Below are positions 9,340-18,093 of a stretch of 64,000 nucleotides of DNA, piece after piece. The notes below the pieces were generated by a model. It saw only the letters and a list, made by a program, of their open reading frames with translations, ran no database searches and was not told the DNA's origin. The stretch's first letter is position 1, and each line of letters begins with the position of its first letter. The translations under genes and the position numbers were made by a program. The stretch spans positions 1 through 64,000 of the forward strand of contig CANLVG010000005.1 of the NCBI GenBank assembly GCA_947494565.1, written 5' to 3'. Origin of the DNA: an uncultured Flavobacteriaceae bacterium. Its GTDB lineage: Bacteria > Bacteroidota > Bacteroidia > Flavobacteriales > Flavobacteriaceae.

Positions 9340-10572
9340 ATGAAAGAGTTATTAAGTGCCTACGAAAACAAACCTCCTGAAATCGTATTTAACTGGAAGG
9401 ACCCAGAAACAGAGGCCGAAGGCTGGACGGTAATCAATTCACTTAGAGGTGGAGCTGCTGGAGGGGGTACCCGAATGCGGGAGGGTCTCGATATGAACGA
9501 GGTATTATCGTTAGCCAAGACGATGGAGGTAAAATTTACGGTTTCGGGGCCGCCTATTGGGGGTGCGAAATCGGGTATTAATTTTAACCCCAATGATCCT
9601 AGAAAGAGCGGGGTCTTAAAACGCTGGTATCATGCGGTAGCCCCATTACTTAAAAGTTATTATGGTACTGGTGGTGACTTGAATGTGGATGAGATCCATG
9701 AAGTCATTCCAATTACGGAAGATGCCGGGGTCTGGCACCCTCAGGAAGGTGTATTTAATGGACATTTTAGACCGACCGAAGCTGATAAAATCAATCGTAT
9801 CGGTCAGTTAAGACTCGGCGTAATAAAGGCCTTGGAAAGCCCGAAACTTTCACCCGACATTTCTAGGAAATATACCGTAGCTGATATGATTACAGGCTTC
9901 GGTGTGGCAGAAGCCGTACGTCATTATTATGCCATTTATGGGGGTAATGTAATGGGTAAAAAAGCTGTTGTCCAGGGTTTTGGCAATGTTGGAAGTGCTG
10001 CCGCCTACTATCTTTCGCAGATGGGCGCGAAGATTGTCGGAATTATAGATAGAGCAGGGGGAGTCATCAATGAAGAAGGCTTTTCTTTCGAAGAGATTCA
10101 GGAATTCTTTCTGAACAAAAAAGGCAATAGTCTTATGGCCAGTGCGGATGAGATGATTCCTTTTGATGAAATCAAGGAGCGGATATGGACACTTCAGACC
10201 GAGATTTTTGCTCCATGTGCGGCTTCAAGATTAATTACCAAAGAACAGATAACCCAGATGATCGATACCGGTTTGGAAGTAATCTCCTGTGGTGCCAATG
10301 TTCCTTTCGCGGATAAAGAAATATTTTTCGGCCCCGTAATGGAGTACACTGATGGTAGGGTCAGCTTGATTCCTGATTTCGTTTCCAACTGTGGAATGGC
10401 TCGTGTTTTTGCCTATTTCATGGAAAAAAGAGTAGGTATTGATGATGAATTGATATTTAAAGATACTTCAGATACCATTCGAAAGGCAATTTTAAATATC
10501 TTTAAGCAAAATCCCTCGAAAACCAATTTGAGCAAAACCGGATTTGAAATAGCATTGAAACAATTAATCTAA
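9340..10572 (+). CDS. Glu/Leu/Phe/Val family amino-acid dehydrogenase
   Basis: A 410-residue NAD(P)-dependent oxidative deaminase of the glutamate/leucine/phenylalanine/valine dehydrogenase superfamily. The substrate domain shows the glycine-rich SGPPIGGAKSG motif with lysines K65 and K77 and the GGDLNVDE motif. The Rossmann domain carries GFGNVGS at about 209-215. Substrate is not certain: the N-terminal part differs from classical hexameric glutamate dehydrogenase, and a branched-chain or other amino acid is possible. Only 13 bases separate it from nhaD, so the two are co-transcribed from the promoter at 9166-9196. Confidence 0.85.
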   Translation: MKELLSAYENKPPEIVFNWKDPETEAEGWTVINSLRGGAAGGGTRMREGLDMNEVLSLAKTMEVKFTVSGPPIGGAKSGINFNPNDPRKSGVLKRWYHAVAPLLKSYYGTGGDLNVDEIHEVIPITEDAGVWHPQEGVFNGHFRPTEADKINRIGQLRLGVIKALESPKLSPDISRKYTVADMITGFGVAEAVRHYYAIYGGNVMGKKAVVQGFGNVGSAAAYYLSQMGAKIVGIIDRAGGVINEEGFSFEEIQEFFLNKKGNSLMASADEMIPFDEIKERIWTLQTEIFAPCAASRLITKEQITQMIDTGLEVISCGANVPFADKEIFFGPVMEYTDGRVSLIPDFVSNCGMARVFAYFMEKRVGIDDELIFKDTSDTIRKAILNIFKQNPSKTNLSKTGFEIALKQLI

Positions 10573-10585
10573 ACCAACTAACTAT

Positions 10586-11980
10586 ATGGAATCAGCAATT
10601 ATCCTCGTTTTCGTTTTGGGTTATTTAGCGATAACCCTAGAGCACAATCTAAAAATCGATAAGTTAATACCAGCTTTGGTCATGATGGCTATTTGTTGGG
10701 CGCTGATTGCATTGGGAATAGATGGCTTTACGACTTGGTTTGATTCGGGGGCCCATGCGCTAGTTGACAATTTTGCAGGAATGGATCATGAAGGGAAGCT
10801 CCATTTGATGGAGGAGACCCTGCTGCATCATTTAGGAAAGACGGCAGAGATATTGGTCTTCCTTTTAGGGGCAATGACTATTGTGGAAATCATTGATTAT
10901 TTCGATGGTTTTGCGACGATCAAGGGTTTTGTGAAGACAAAAAGCAAGAGCAAGATCTTATGGATTTTCTGTTTTTTGGCTTTTATCCTATCCGCAATAA
11001 TCGATAACCTTACGGCTACCATCGTGCTGATTTCCATCTTGCAGAAAATCGTAAAGGAACGAGATGTCCGTATCTGGTACGCCGGTTTGATTATTATTGC
11101 CGCTAACGCCGGTGGTGCTTGGTCTCCAATTGGAGACGTGACTACTACCATGCTTTGGATCGGAAATAAGGTGTCAACTGTGAAATTGATTAGTTACCTA
11201 TTGATTCCCTCCTTACTTTGTATGTTGGTTCCTGCCTTTGTGGCCTCGTTTCTACCAGCTTTCAAAGGCAACCTAAACACTTCGGACGAAGAAGATAAAC
11301 CCGCGGGCAAGTTAAGTGCAAGAATGTTGTATTTGGGTCTTGGGGCGATTGTTTTTGTGCCGATATTTAAGACGGTGACACACTTGCCACCTTATGTGGG
11401 CATGATGCTTTCTTTAGGAGTGGTGGCAACATTTGCGGAAATTTACAGTAAGAGTAAGTTCAATATTAGTAGTGTTCATGACGATGATGGCGAACATATA
11501 TCGGCCCATCATAGCCCAGTACATCATTCGTTATCTAAAATAGAGTTGCCGAGTATTCTATTCTTTCTAGGTATTTTGATGGCCGTAGCCGCTTTAGAAT
11601 CTTTGGGTCAGTTATTTGGTTTCGCCTCTTGGTTGCAAGAGAGCACACCAATGTTAGGAAGCGAAATGGTAGGTACCCGTGTTTCGGATTTGGTCGTACT
11701 GTTATTGGGGGTCGGATCCGCGGTAATTGACAATGTGCCATTGGTAGCCGCGAGTTTGGGGATGTTCTCTGAACCCCTTGATGACCAGTTATGGCATTTC
11801 ATTGCGTATTCTGCGGGAACCGGGGGTAGTATGCTGATTATTGGATCTGCCGCAGGTGTTGTAGCCATGGGTATGGAAAAAATCGATTTTTTCTGGTATT
11901 TGAAAAAAATCTCGTGGCTCGCTTTTATCGGGTTTTTGGCCGGGGCACTGACCTTTATTTTAATGCGACAATTTATTTGA
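10586..11980 (+). CDS. nhaD: NhaD-type Na+/H+ antiporter
   Basis: A 464-residue polytopic inner-membrane protein of the NhaD/ion-transporter superfamily, which expels Na+ in exchange for protons and is typical of marine bacteria. The first helix begins near residue 3. Family-typical segments IIDNLTATIVL, ANAGGAWSPIGDVTTTMLW and AVIDNVPLVAASLGM contain the conserved Asp, Asn and Thr residues of the transport site. A histidine-rich hydrophilic loop (HxxxDDDGEHxxAHHSPVHH type) lies at about residues 294-312 and could sense pH or bind metal, which is inference. It follows the dehydrogenase by 13 bases. Confidence 0.9.
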   Translation: MESAIILVFVLGYLAITLEHNLKIDKLIPALVMMAICWALIALGIDGFTTWFDSGAHALVDNFAGMDHEGKLHLMEETLLHHLGKTAEILVFLLGAMTIVEIIDYFDGFATIKGFVKTKSKSKILWIFCFLAFILSAIIDNLTATIVLISILQKIVKERDVRIWYAGLIIIAANAGGAWSPIGDVTTTMLWIGNKVSTVKLISYLLIPSLLCMLVPAFVASFLPAFKGNLNTSDEEDKPAGKLSARMLYLGLGAIVFVPIFKTVTHLPPYVGMMLSLGVVATFAEIYSKSKFNISSVHDDDGEHISAHHSPVHHSLSKIELPSILFFLGILMAVAALESLGQLFGFASWLQESTPMLGSEMVGTRVSDLVVLLLGVGSAVIDNVPLVAASLGMFSEPLDDQLWHFIAYSAGTGGSMLIIGSAAGVVAMGMEKIDFFWYLKKISWLAFIGFLAGALTFILMRQFI

Positions 11981-12041
11981 GGCCAGATAATTTAATAGAT
12001 AAAACACCGTTATAAAGGCAACACTAATACTGTAAAAATTT

Positions 12042-12734
12042 ATGTTGTTATTTCAAGACCTTGCGCAAGACCCAGAAATGGGGGATGTACTATCCGAGGA
12101 AAAGACACTTTCAGTAATTGATCTGATATTTAATGGGGGCACTGGTAGCGTTGTTATCATAACTGTGCTCTTTATCATGCTTTTTATTGCTTTGTATATT
12201 TATTTTGAGCGCATCTTTGCGATAAAGGCAGCCTCCAAAATAGACAGCAATTTCATGAACCAGATTCGTGACCACGTTTCAGGCGGAAAGCTCGATGCCG
12301 CAAAAATGCTGTGCGCCCAAACTGATTCGCCGGTTGCGAGATTGACCGAAAAAGGAATTTCAAGAATCGGAAAACCTCTGGATGACATCAATACCGCGAT
12401 AGAAAATGCGGGCACTCTTGAGGTCTATAAATTGGAGAAAAACGTAAGCATATTGGCCACTGTTGCAGGTGCTGCGCCCATGATCGGATTCTTAGGGACA
12501 GTAATTGGTATGATTTTGGCATTCCATGAAATGGCCACAAGTGGTGGTCAGGCAGAAATGGGGTCTTTGGCTTCAGGTATTTATACCGCCATGACTACTA
12601 CCGTTGCAGGTTTGATTGTTGGTATAATCGCTTATATAGGCTATAATCACCTCGTCAACCGAACAGATAAGGTGGTGCATAAAATGGAAGCCAATGCTGT
12701 TGAGTTTTTGGATTTACTGAACGAACCGCTTTAA
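12042..12734 (+). CDS. exbB: MotA/TolQ/ExbB proton channel protein
   Basis: A 230-residue inner-membrane protein with three predicted helices (about 36-56, 140-162 and 182-204) and the large cytoplasmic loop of the ExbB/TolQ family. The conserved segment ATVAGAAPMIGFLGTVIGM and the Thr-rich MTTTVAGLIVG stretch are clear. With ExbD it should form a proton-driven motor that energises outer-membrane transport through a TonB-like protein, whose gene follows. It starts 61 bases after nhaD and may share its transcript. ExbB and TolQ cannot be told apart from sequence alone. Confidence 0.88.
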   Translation: MLLFQDLAQDPEMGDVLSEEKTLSVIDLIFNGGTGSVVIITVLFIMLFIALYIYFERIFAIKAASKIDSNFMNQIRDHVSGGKLDAAKMLCAQTDSPVARLTEKGISRIGKPLDDINTAIENAGTLEVYKLEKNVSILATVAGAAPMIGFLGTVIGMILAFHEMATSGGQAEMGSLASGIYTAMTTTVAGLIVGIIAYIGYNHLVNRTDKVVHKMEANAVEFLDLLNEPL

Positions 12735-12743
12735 TCTTCTAGG

Positions 12744-13130
12744 ATGAAATTGAAAGGAAGAAATAAGGTAAGCCCTGACTTTAGTATGTCTTCGATGACG
12801 GATATCGTTTTTCTGTTATTGATATTTTTCATGCTCACAGCGAACTCCCCAAATGCCTTGGATCTTTTATTGCCTAAGGCAAAAGGAAAATCAACGAATA
12901 CACAGAATGTTTCCGTAAGTATTGACAAGAACCTTCAATACTTTGTGAATAACCAAAGGATTAACGGAGACTATATTGAAATTGAATTAAAAAAAGCACT
13001 GGAAGGTCAAGATAAACCTACAATTATCCTAAGGGCGGAAGAAAGTGTCGCCATTAAAGAGGCTGTCAACGTTATGGATATAGCCAATAGGAACAATTAC
13101 AAAGTTATTTTGGCCGTGCGACCCAATTAG
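12744..13130 (+). CDS. exbD: ExbD/TolR biopolymer transport protein
   Basis: A 128-residue bitopic protein. The single N-terminal helix holds the conserved proton-carrying aspartate D20 in the motif SSMTDIVFLLLIFFML, followed by a small periplasmic domain. It works with the ExbB-like protein encoded 9 bases upstream to couple the proton motive force to the TonB-like protein encoded 3 bases downstream. Length is normal. Confidence 0.92.
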   Translation: MKLKGRNKVSPDFSMSSMTDIVFLLLIFFMLTANSPNALDLLLPKAKGKSTNTQNVSVSIDKNLQYFVNNQRINGDYIEIELKKALEGQDKPTIILRAEESVAIKEAVNVMDIANRNNYKVILAVRPN

Positions 13131-13133
13131 CGC

Positions 13134-14081
13134 ATGTCCTTTTTAGATACGAGACACAAGAAAAAGTCCTTTACACTTACTACATTATTGTTAAGTGTGC
13201 TCCTGCTTGTATTATTCTACATCGGGCTCACTTACATGGATCCTCCAATTGAGAACGGTATTTCGGTCAATTTCGGCACAACGGACTTTGGAAGTGGAAG
13301 AGTGCAACCCAAAGAAAAAATTCGATCTGAACCGATGAACACACCACCTGTGGAACCTGTTAAGCAAGAAGAGGTACAAGAGGAAGTAGTGGAAGAGGAG
13401 GTCATAGAAGAAGTGCCTGAAGAGGTCACCGCCAAAGAAGCTCCGGCCGAGAAAGTATTGACTCAGGAAAATGAAGAGTCTGTAAGGATAAAAAAGGCCC
13501 GTGAAGAAAAGAGAAGAGCTGAGGATGCGGCCAGGGAAGAACAAAAACGAAAAGAGGAGGCGCTCAAAAGGGAGAAAGCAAAAGCCGCTAAACTAGCGCA
13601 GCAGAAAAAAGAAGCCGAAGAGAAAGCCAGGAGAGAACAAGAAGCTAAAAAGAAGAAGCTCGATGAAATGATGGGTGGTCTGAATAAGTCCGACGGCACA
13701 GCATCGGGTTCGGAGGGTGACGATGACAGGGCCGGCGACAAAGGCCAACCAGGAGGTGATCCCTATGCTACGAGTTATTACGGTAGTCCGGGTTCCGGTA
13801 GCGGAACCGGTGGGTACGGGCTTAATGGACGTTCTCTTGTGAACAAGGGAAAAGTGAAACAAGAATGCAATGAAGAAGGAAGGGTGGTCGTGAAGATCAT
13901 AGTAGATAAAAATGGTAGGGTGGTCAGTGCCACTCCAGGAGTAAAGGGTACCACGAACAATAGTCCTTGTTTATTAGATCCGGCCAAAAAGACTGCCTTT
14001 ATGCACAAATGGAACCTCGATTCAAATGCTCCTAGTCAACAAATAGGTTTTGTGGTCGTCAATTTCAAACTAGGGGAATAA
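13134..14081 (+). CDS. TonB/TolA-like energy transducer
   Basis: A 315-residue protein with a short cytoplasmic N-terminus, one helix at about 14-34, a long Glu/Lys/Ala-rich charged region predicted as extended or coiled coil (about 60-185), a Gly/Ser-rich linker (about 190-232), and a C-terminal domain with VVVKIIVDKNGRV typical of TonB_C-like folds. The order ExbB-ExbD-this protein supports a role as the periplasm-spanning arm that drives outer-membrane receptors. The charged middle resembles TolA, so a Tol-like function is the main alternative. Its stop codon abuts the folC start. Confidence 0.82.
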   Translation: MSFLDTRHKKKSFTLTTLLLSVLLLVLFYIGLTYMDPPIENGISVNFGTTDFGSGRVQPKEKIRSEPMNTPPVEPVKQEEVQEEVVEEEVIEEVPEEVTAKEAPAEKVLTQENEESVRIKKAREEKRRAEDAAREEQKRKEEALKREKAKAAKLAQQKKEAEEKARREQEAKKKKLDEMMGGLNKSDGTASGSEGDDDRAGDKGQPGGDPYATSYYGSPGSGSGTGGYGLNGRSLVNKGKVKQECNEEGRVVVKIIVDKNGRVVSATPGVKGTTNNSPCLLDPAKKTAFMHKWNLDSNAPSQQIGFVVVNFKLGE

Positions 14082-15293
14082 GTGACCTATCAAGAAACCT
14101 TGGATTGGATGTTTTCACGACTTCCAATGTATCAGCAAAAGGGCAAGAGTGCTTATAATGGAAAATTGGAACCCATTAAGAAGTTTGCCGCTTTTCTAGA
14201 CCATCCCGAGAATAAATTCAAGAGCATTCATGTAGCCGGCACCAATGGCAAAGGCTCGAGTAGTCACATGCTGGCTTCCATACTTCAAGAAGCCGGGTAT
14301 CACGTGGGCCTATATACCTCTCCCCATCTAAAGGATTATCGCGAACGTATTAAAATCAATGGCCAACCCATTTCGGAGTCCGCGGTCATTGAGTTTATTT
14401 CGGATAATAAATGGTTTTTAGAAGAAAATGAGCTTTCCTTTTTTGAGATGAGCGTAGGTCTCGCCTTTGACTACTTTGCCAATCAAAACGTCGACATAGC
14501 AATTATTGAAGTAGGCCTCGGAGGACGATTGGATTCTACCAATATAATTACCCCTGAGGTATCGTTGATTACGAATATCGGTTTGGACCATGTTGATATT
14601 TTGGGAAAGACCTTAAAGGAAATCGCTTTCGAGAAGGCCGGAATCATTAAGGAAGGGGTGCCCGTAGTTATCAGTGAGCGACAAGATGAGCTGGTAGGAA
14701 CGTTTGAATCTGTTGCAAATAGTAAAAACACAACGGTTGTTCTTGCTGAACGTACAGTAATTACGGAGTACAAAACGGGTTTATTGGGCGACTACCAAAA
14801 AAAGAATATGAAAGGGGTAATCGCTACGCTTCGTGAATTAAGGGAATTCAAAATAAACGAAGCCCATATCAAGGAGGGTTTTTTAAATGTGATAACAAAT
14901 ACGGGTATCTTAGGCCGTTGGCAGATACTTCAAGAAAACCCAAAAGTAGTTTGTGATACTGCCCATAATACAGAAGGATTGTGCTTAGTACTAGATCAGA
15001 TAAAAGAACAGGACTATGATAAACTGCATATGGTATTGGGTTTTGTGAAAGATAAAGACCTTGAGGCGATTCTTCCTTTATTTCCCCAAAAAGCAAGCTA
15101 TTATTTGGCGAAACCGAATATTCCAAGAGGATTGGAGGTTGAAAAATTACTTGAAAAAACCCGCGGATTCGGTTTGACAGGAGAATCGTTTGATTCCGTT
15201 AAGAATGCCTTGGAATCGGCGCTTCAGGCCTCCAAAAAGGATGATTTCGTTTTTGTCGGTGGTAGTACATTCACGGTGGCTGAAGTTGTCTAA
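14082..15293 (+). CDS. folC: Folylpolyglutamate synthase / dihydrofolate synthase
   Basis: A 403-residue Mur-ligase-family enzyme that adds glutamate to dihydropteroate or to folates in the cytoplasm. The ATP-binding loop AGTNGKGSSS lies near 51-60. The family motifs FFEMSVGLAFDYF, EVGLGGRLDSTN and DTAHNTEGL follow in order. The start is GTG, directly after the stop of the TonB-like gene, with no intergenic base; no ATG start would preserve the conserved TYQETLDWMF beginning. Translational coupling with the upstream gene is likely. Confidence 0.93.
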   Translation: MTYQETLDWMFSRLPMYQQKGKSAYNGKLEPIKKFAAFLDHPENKFKSIHVAGTNGKGSSSHMLASILQEAGYHVGLYTSPHLKDYRERIKINGQPISESAVIEFISDNKWFLEENELSFFEMSVGLAFDYFANQNVDIAIIEVGLGGRLDSTNIITPEVSLITNIGLDHVDILGKTLKEIAFEKAGIIKEGVPVVISERQDELVGTFESVANSKNTTVVLAERTVITEYKTGLLGDYQKKNMKGVIATLRELREFKINEAHIKEGFLNVITNTGILGRWQILQENPKVVCDTAHNTEGLCLVLDQIKEQDYDKLHMVLGFVKDKDLEAILPLFPQKASYYLAKPNIPRGLEVEKLLEKTRGFGLTGESFDSVKNALESALQASKKDDFVFVGGSTFTVAEVV

Positions 15294-15311
15294 TATTTTC
15301 TATTTTTTTCT

Positions 15312-15342
15312 TTTGGTCAAAGAAAAAACAATCCTATATTTG
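15312..15342 (+). promoter_or_regulatory. Promoter of tRNA-Val(UAC)
   Basis: A -33 TTTG (15312-15315) and -7 TATATTTG (15335-15342) are spaced by 19 bases, the consensus arrangement. Transcription should begin about 6 bases before the tRNA body at 15355. Confidence 0.8.
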
Positions 15343-15354
15343 CAATCCCTTTTG

Positions 15355-15429
15355 GGGCTCTTAGCTCAGTTGGTTCAGAGCACCTGCCTTACAAGCAGGG
15401 GGTCACTGGTTCGAATCCAGTAGGGCCCA
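15355..15429 (+). tRNA. tRNA-Val (anticodon UAC)
   Basis: A full cloverleaf can be drawn. Acceptor GGGCTCT (15355-15361) pairs with AGGGCCC (15422-15428), using one G-U pair. The D stem is GCTC/GAGC, the anticodon stem CCTGC/GCAGG with loop CTTACAA, giving anticodon UAC. The T arm is ACTGG-TTCGAAT-CCAGT. The discriminator is A at 15429, and CCA is not encoded. Confidence 0.97.
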
Positions 15430-15443
15430 CATGGTAAACAAAG

Positions 15444-15470
15444 GCCTCCGAGAAATCGGAGGCTTTTTTT
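15444..15470 (+). terminator. Terminator after tRNA-Val(UAC)
   Basis: The perfect stem GCCTCCGA (15444-15451) and TCGGAGGC (15456-15463) has a GAAA tetraloop and is followed by seven T. Confidence 0.93.
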
Positions 15471-15812
15471 GATTCATGTTTTTTGTAGAAAAATGAACCA
15501 TCTTTTTCTTAACCGAGATACTTTTCTGAATTAAATGACGTTAGGGATAAATCTAAAAGAAATCTTAACGTTTTTGACCATTCATCGATCTTTTATCTTT
15601 TTTTATGTATTTCGTAGTCCAAAAGGATACTTTCGTCGTATAAATAGGGATTTAAGGAGCTAATATCTCCTTAAACAAAAATGTTATAAAAACATAGTTT
15701 AACCTGATTTGTTAAAATTTGCTTCTTGGAAACTTAGATATTCTACAAAGCCGGTTTTGATGAATCTTTTATTTTGTAAAATAATTTTAACTCCACTAAA
15801 CCCTTTTTTACT
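15471..15812. other. Noncoding AT-rich region with a hairpin
   Basis: About 340 bases with no gene. The only structure I see is an inverted repeat, TTTAAGGAG (15651-15659) with CTCCTTAAA (15667-15675), with no U-run behind it; it could be an operator or a leader hairpin of the downstream secreted protein. A near-consensus promoter box TATTTTG lies about 40 bases before the start codon. Confidence 0.4.
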
Positions 15813-18020
15813 ATGAGATTAAAAACTACTTTATTTTTATTTACTGCCCTTCTGTACTTTACTCAAGTTGAGGCCCAGTCATGTAATGGCGCCGATTTTG
15901 AGGAAAGAAACGGAATAGCGATCCTTGAATTGGACTCTAAAGTCTCAGGTTCTTGGAGAAAAGAGAATATTTCTGGAGCATCTGGTGGTCAAGCTTTGAC
16001 TTACAGAGGGTCTGATAAATTTAATACCCCTGGCACCTCAGAGATAGTGTATAAAGTCAAAATCAATTCTCCTGGAACCTACAGATTCAAATGGAGAAAT
16101 AAGATTAGCATCATCGGAACAGGTAGTGAGCCTGCAAATACAGAGCACAATGATTCTTGGTTGAAAATCGATGCATCGGATTTTTACGGTGCTACAGGCA
16201 ACACTAGGGTTTATCCTGGGGGGTCTGGTAAAAAACCTGTTGCCAAAGGGTCTACTTCTGGGGGTTGGTTCAAGATTTACACGAACTCAATTGGATGGAG
16301 TTGGATAACACGTACCAGTGATTTTGAGAATCACGATATCTATGCGAAATTTAACAATGCAGGTGTTTATAACATTCGAATTTCTGCACGTTCCAAAGGT
16401 CACACCGTTGATAGAATGGTTCTTTATAAGGAAAATCAATACTCTAATGCACAATCGGAGAGCTTATCAAGAGCAGTAACGAGTTGTTCTGGCGGTACAA
16501 CTCCTGACAATAATGCGCCAACGGTAAATATTACCAACCCTGATAATGGTCAGCAATTTGACGAGGGAGATAATATTGCGGTAAGACTAAACTCCAATGA
16601 TTCTGACGGTAATGTGACGAAACATGAAATTTTTATAAATGGTACCAGGGTTTCAAATCAAGGCAGTGATTATTCACCATATGTTTTGAGAAATGCAACC
16701 CCTGGTAATTACACCATTCAAGCCACGGTAACGGATAATGATGGTGCGAAATCTTCAAATACAGTGAATGTTTCGGTTGGAGAAAATACGCCACCACCTA
16801 CCGGGAATAACGCACCGACCGTTAGTATCACAAGTCCTAATGATGGTCAGAACTTCGATGCTGGTAGCAATGTTCCGGTGAGATTATCGGCCAACGATTC
16901 CGATGGTAGCATCAAGAAGCACCAGATTTTTGTTAACAATAAGTTAGTTGATACTGATGGAGCTGGCTATACACCACATGTTATCCAAAATATTAAACCG
17001 GGTAATTATGCGATAAAGGCCACGGTGACGGATAATGGTGGAAAGACTGCTTCGAAAACAGTGAACATTGTGGTAGGAGATGATGACACCCCTCCACCAT
17101 CTGGAAATCAGGCTCCGACCGTTAGTTTCACAAACCTATCGAATGGCGACCAGGTAGAAGTAGGAAGCAATGTTGTGGTAAGAATTAGTGCTAATGATAG
17201 TGATGGACGCATAGTCAAGCATCAGGTTTTCGTTAATGGGAAGTTGGTTGATACAGATGGTGCTGATTATACTCCGCATCCAATAAAAAATGTTACTGCA
17301 GGTTCGTATAAAATTAAGGTCACCGTAACGGATAACCAAGGAGCAACAGGTTCTAGCACTATTGATATTACCGCTGGAACGGGAACACCACCTCCAACTA
17401 CGTCTAACATTAGTTTTAATTTAATAAATGCGGCAACAAATAGTAATATCGGCGCAATTACTGACGGTACTACGATTAATTCATCAAAAGCTCAAGGTAT
17501 TAATATTAAGATCAATGCGCCTGAAGGAACAAAAAGAGTAAGCTATGGGCTTTATAGTAACGGTTTCGAAGTTAGTGTTGGTATTGAGGAATTCGCTCCC
17601 TATGCGGTGTTTGGTGATACTAACGGAAATTATTTTTCCGAAACATTGAGCAGTGGCTCTTACAGATTGTTAGCCGTGGCTTATTCAAGTGCGACGAATA
17701 ACAATAGTGTCATTGAGCGCAAAACAATTCGGTTCACTGTAGGGTCAAGTTCCGGTAAATCGGCAATTTTGTTCCCTAACCCAGTATCTACTGACGGCAA
17801 GGTATCCTTAAGGTTGCCTGAAGGTGCTTCTGGAAAATATGAATATAGTGTAACAAACTCTTTAGGGGTTCAGGTAGAAAAAGGAACATTTGACGCTGCA
17901 TCTTCTCAGAGAGATGTAGAGTTGAGTCTGTCCAATATTGGCAGACAAGTTCAAGGTGTCTACTATATGACACTTAGTTCATCAGGATCCAAAGAAACGA
18001 TTCCTCTTATTAGAGAATAA
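15813..18020 (+). CDS. Secreted multi-domain protein with Ig-like repeats and T9SS sorting domain
   Basis: A 735-residue exported protein. Residues 1-22 form a signal peptide ending VEAQ. Residues about 23-225 form a Trp- and Tyr-rich module that looks like a beta-sandwich carbohydrate-binding domain, which I cannot assign to a family. Three related Ig-like repeats of about 99 residues begin near 232, 332 and 431, each with an APTVxxTxPxxG opening and an NDSDGxxxKHxxFVN core. A further beta domain spans about 530-648. The end (from about 649, LFPNPVS) is a type A T9SS C-terminal domain, so the protein should be secreted by the type IX system and possibly anchored. No catalytic domain is visible, so adhesion or polysaccharide binding is the likely role. 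Strong terminator follows. Confidence 0.85.
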   Translation: MRLKTTLFLFTALLYFTQVEAQSCNGADFEERNGIAILELDSKVSGSWRKENISGASGGQALTYRGSDKFNTPGTSEIVYKVKINSPGTYRFKWRNKISIIGTGSEPANTEHNDSWLKIDASDFYGATGNTRVYPGGSGKKPVAKGSTSGGWFKIYTNSIGWSWITRTSDFENHDIYAKFNNAGVYNIRISARSKGHTVDRMVLYKENQYSNAQSESLSRAVTSCSGGTTPDNNAPTVNITNPDNGQQFDEGDNIAVRLNSNDSDGNVTKHEIFINGTRVSNQGSDYSPYVLRNATPGNYTIQATVTDNDGAKSSNTVNVSVGENTPPPTGNNAPTVSITSPNDGQNFDAGSNVPVRLSANDSDGSIKKHQIFVNNKLVDTDGAGYTPHVIQNIKPGNYAIKATVTDNGGKTASKTVNIVVGDDDTPPPSGNQAPTVSFTNLSNGDQVEVGSNVVVRISANDSDGRIVKHQVFVNGKLVDTDGADYTPHPIKNVTAGSYKIKVTVTDNQGATGSSTIDITAGTGTPPPTTSNISFNLINAATNSNIGAITDGTTINSSKAQGINIKINAPEGTKRVSYGLYSNGFEVSVGIEEFAPYAVFGDTNGNYFSETLSSGSYRLLAVAYSSATNNNSVIERKTIRFTVGSSSGKSAILFPNPVSTDGKVSLRLPEGASGKYEYSVTNSLGVQVEKGTFDAASSQRDVELSLSNIGRQVQGVYYMTLSSSGSKETIPLIRE

Positions 18021-18040
18021 GTAGATTCCTAGTATATTAA

Positions 18041-18074
18041 AATCGGCTCCTTTTTTAAGGAGCCGATTTTTTTT
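18041..18074. terminator. Bidirectional terminator
   Basis: The stem AATCGGCTCCTT (18041-18052) and AAGGAGCCGATT (18057-18068) has a TTTT loop and T-runs on both strands. It lies between convergent genes ending at 18020 and 18094 and can serve both. Confidence 0.92.
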
Positions 18075-18093
18075 GTTCTAGTTCAAATTATAC

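Noticed and set aside
16508-17390. Repeated DNA segments that might be a CRISPR or tandem DNA repeat
   Set aside because: Period near 300 bases, coding for diverged Ig-like domains in a single frame.
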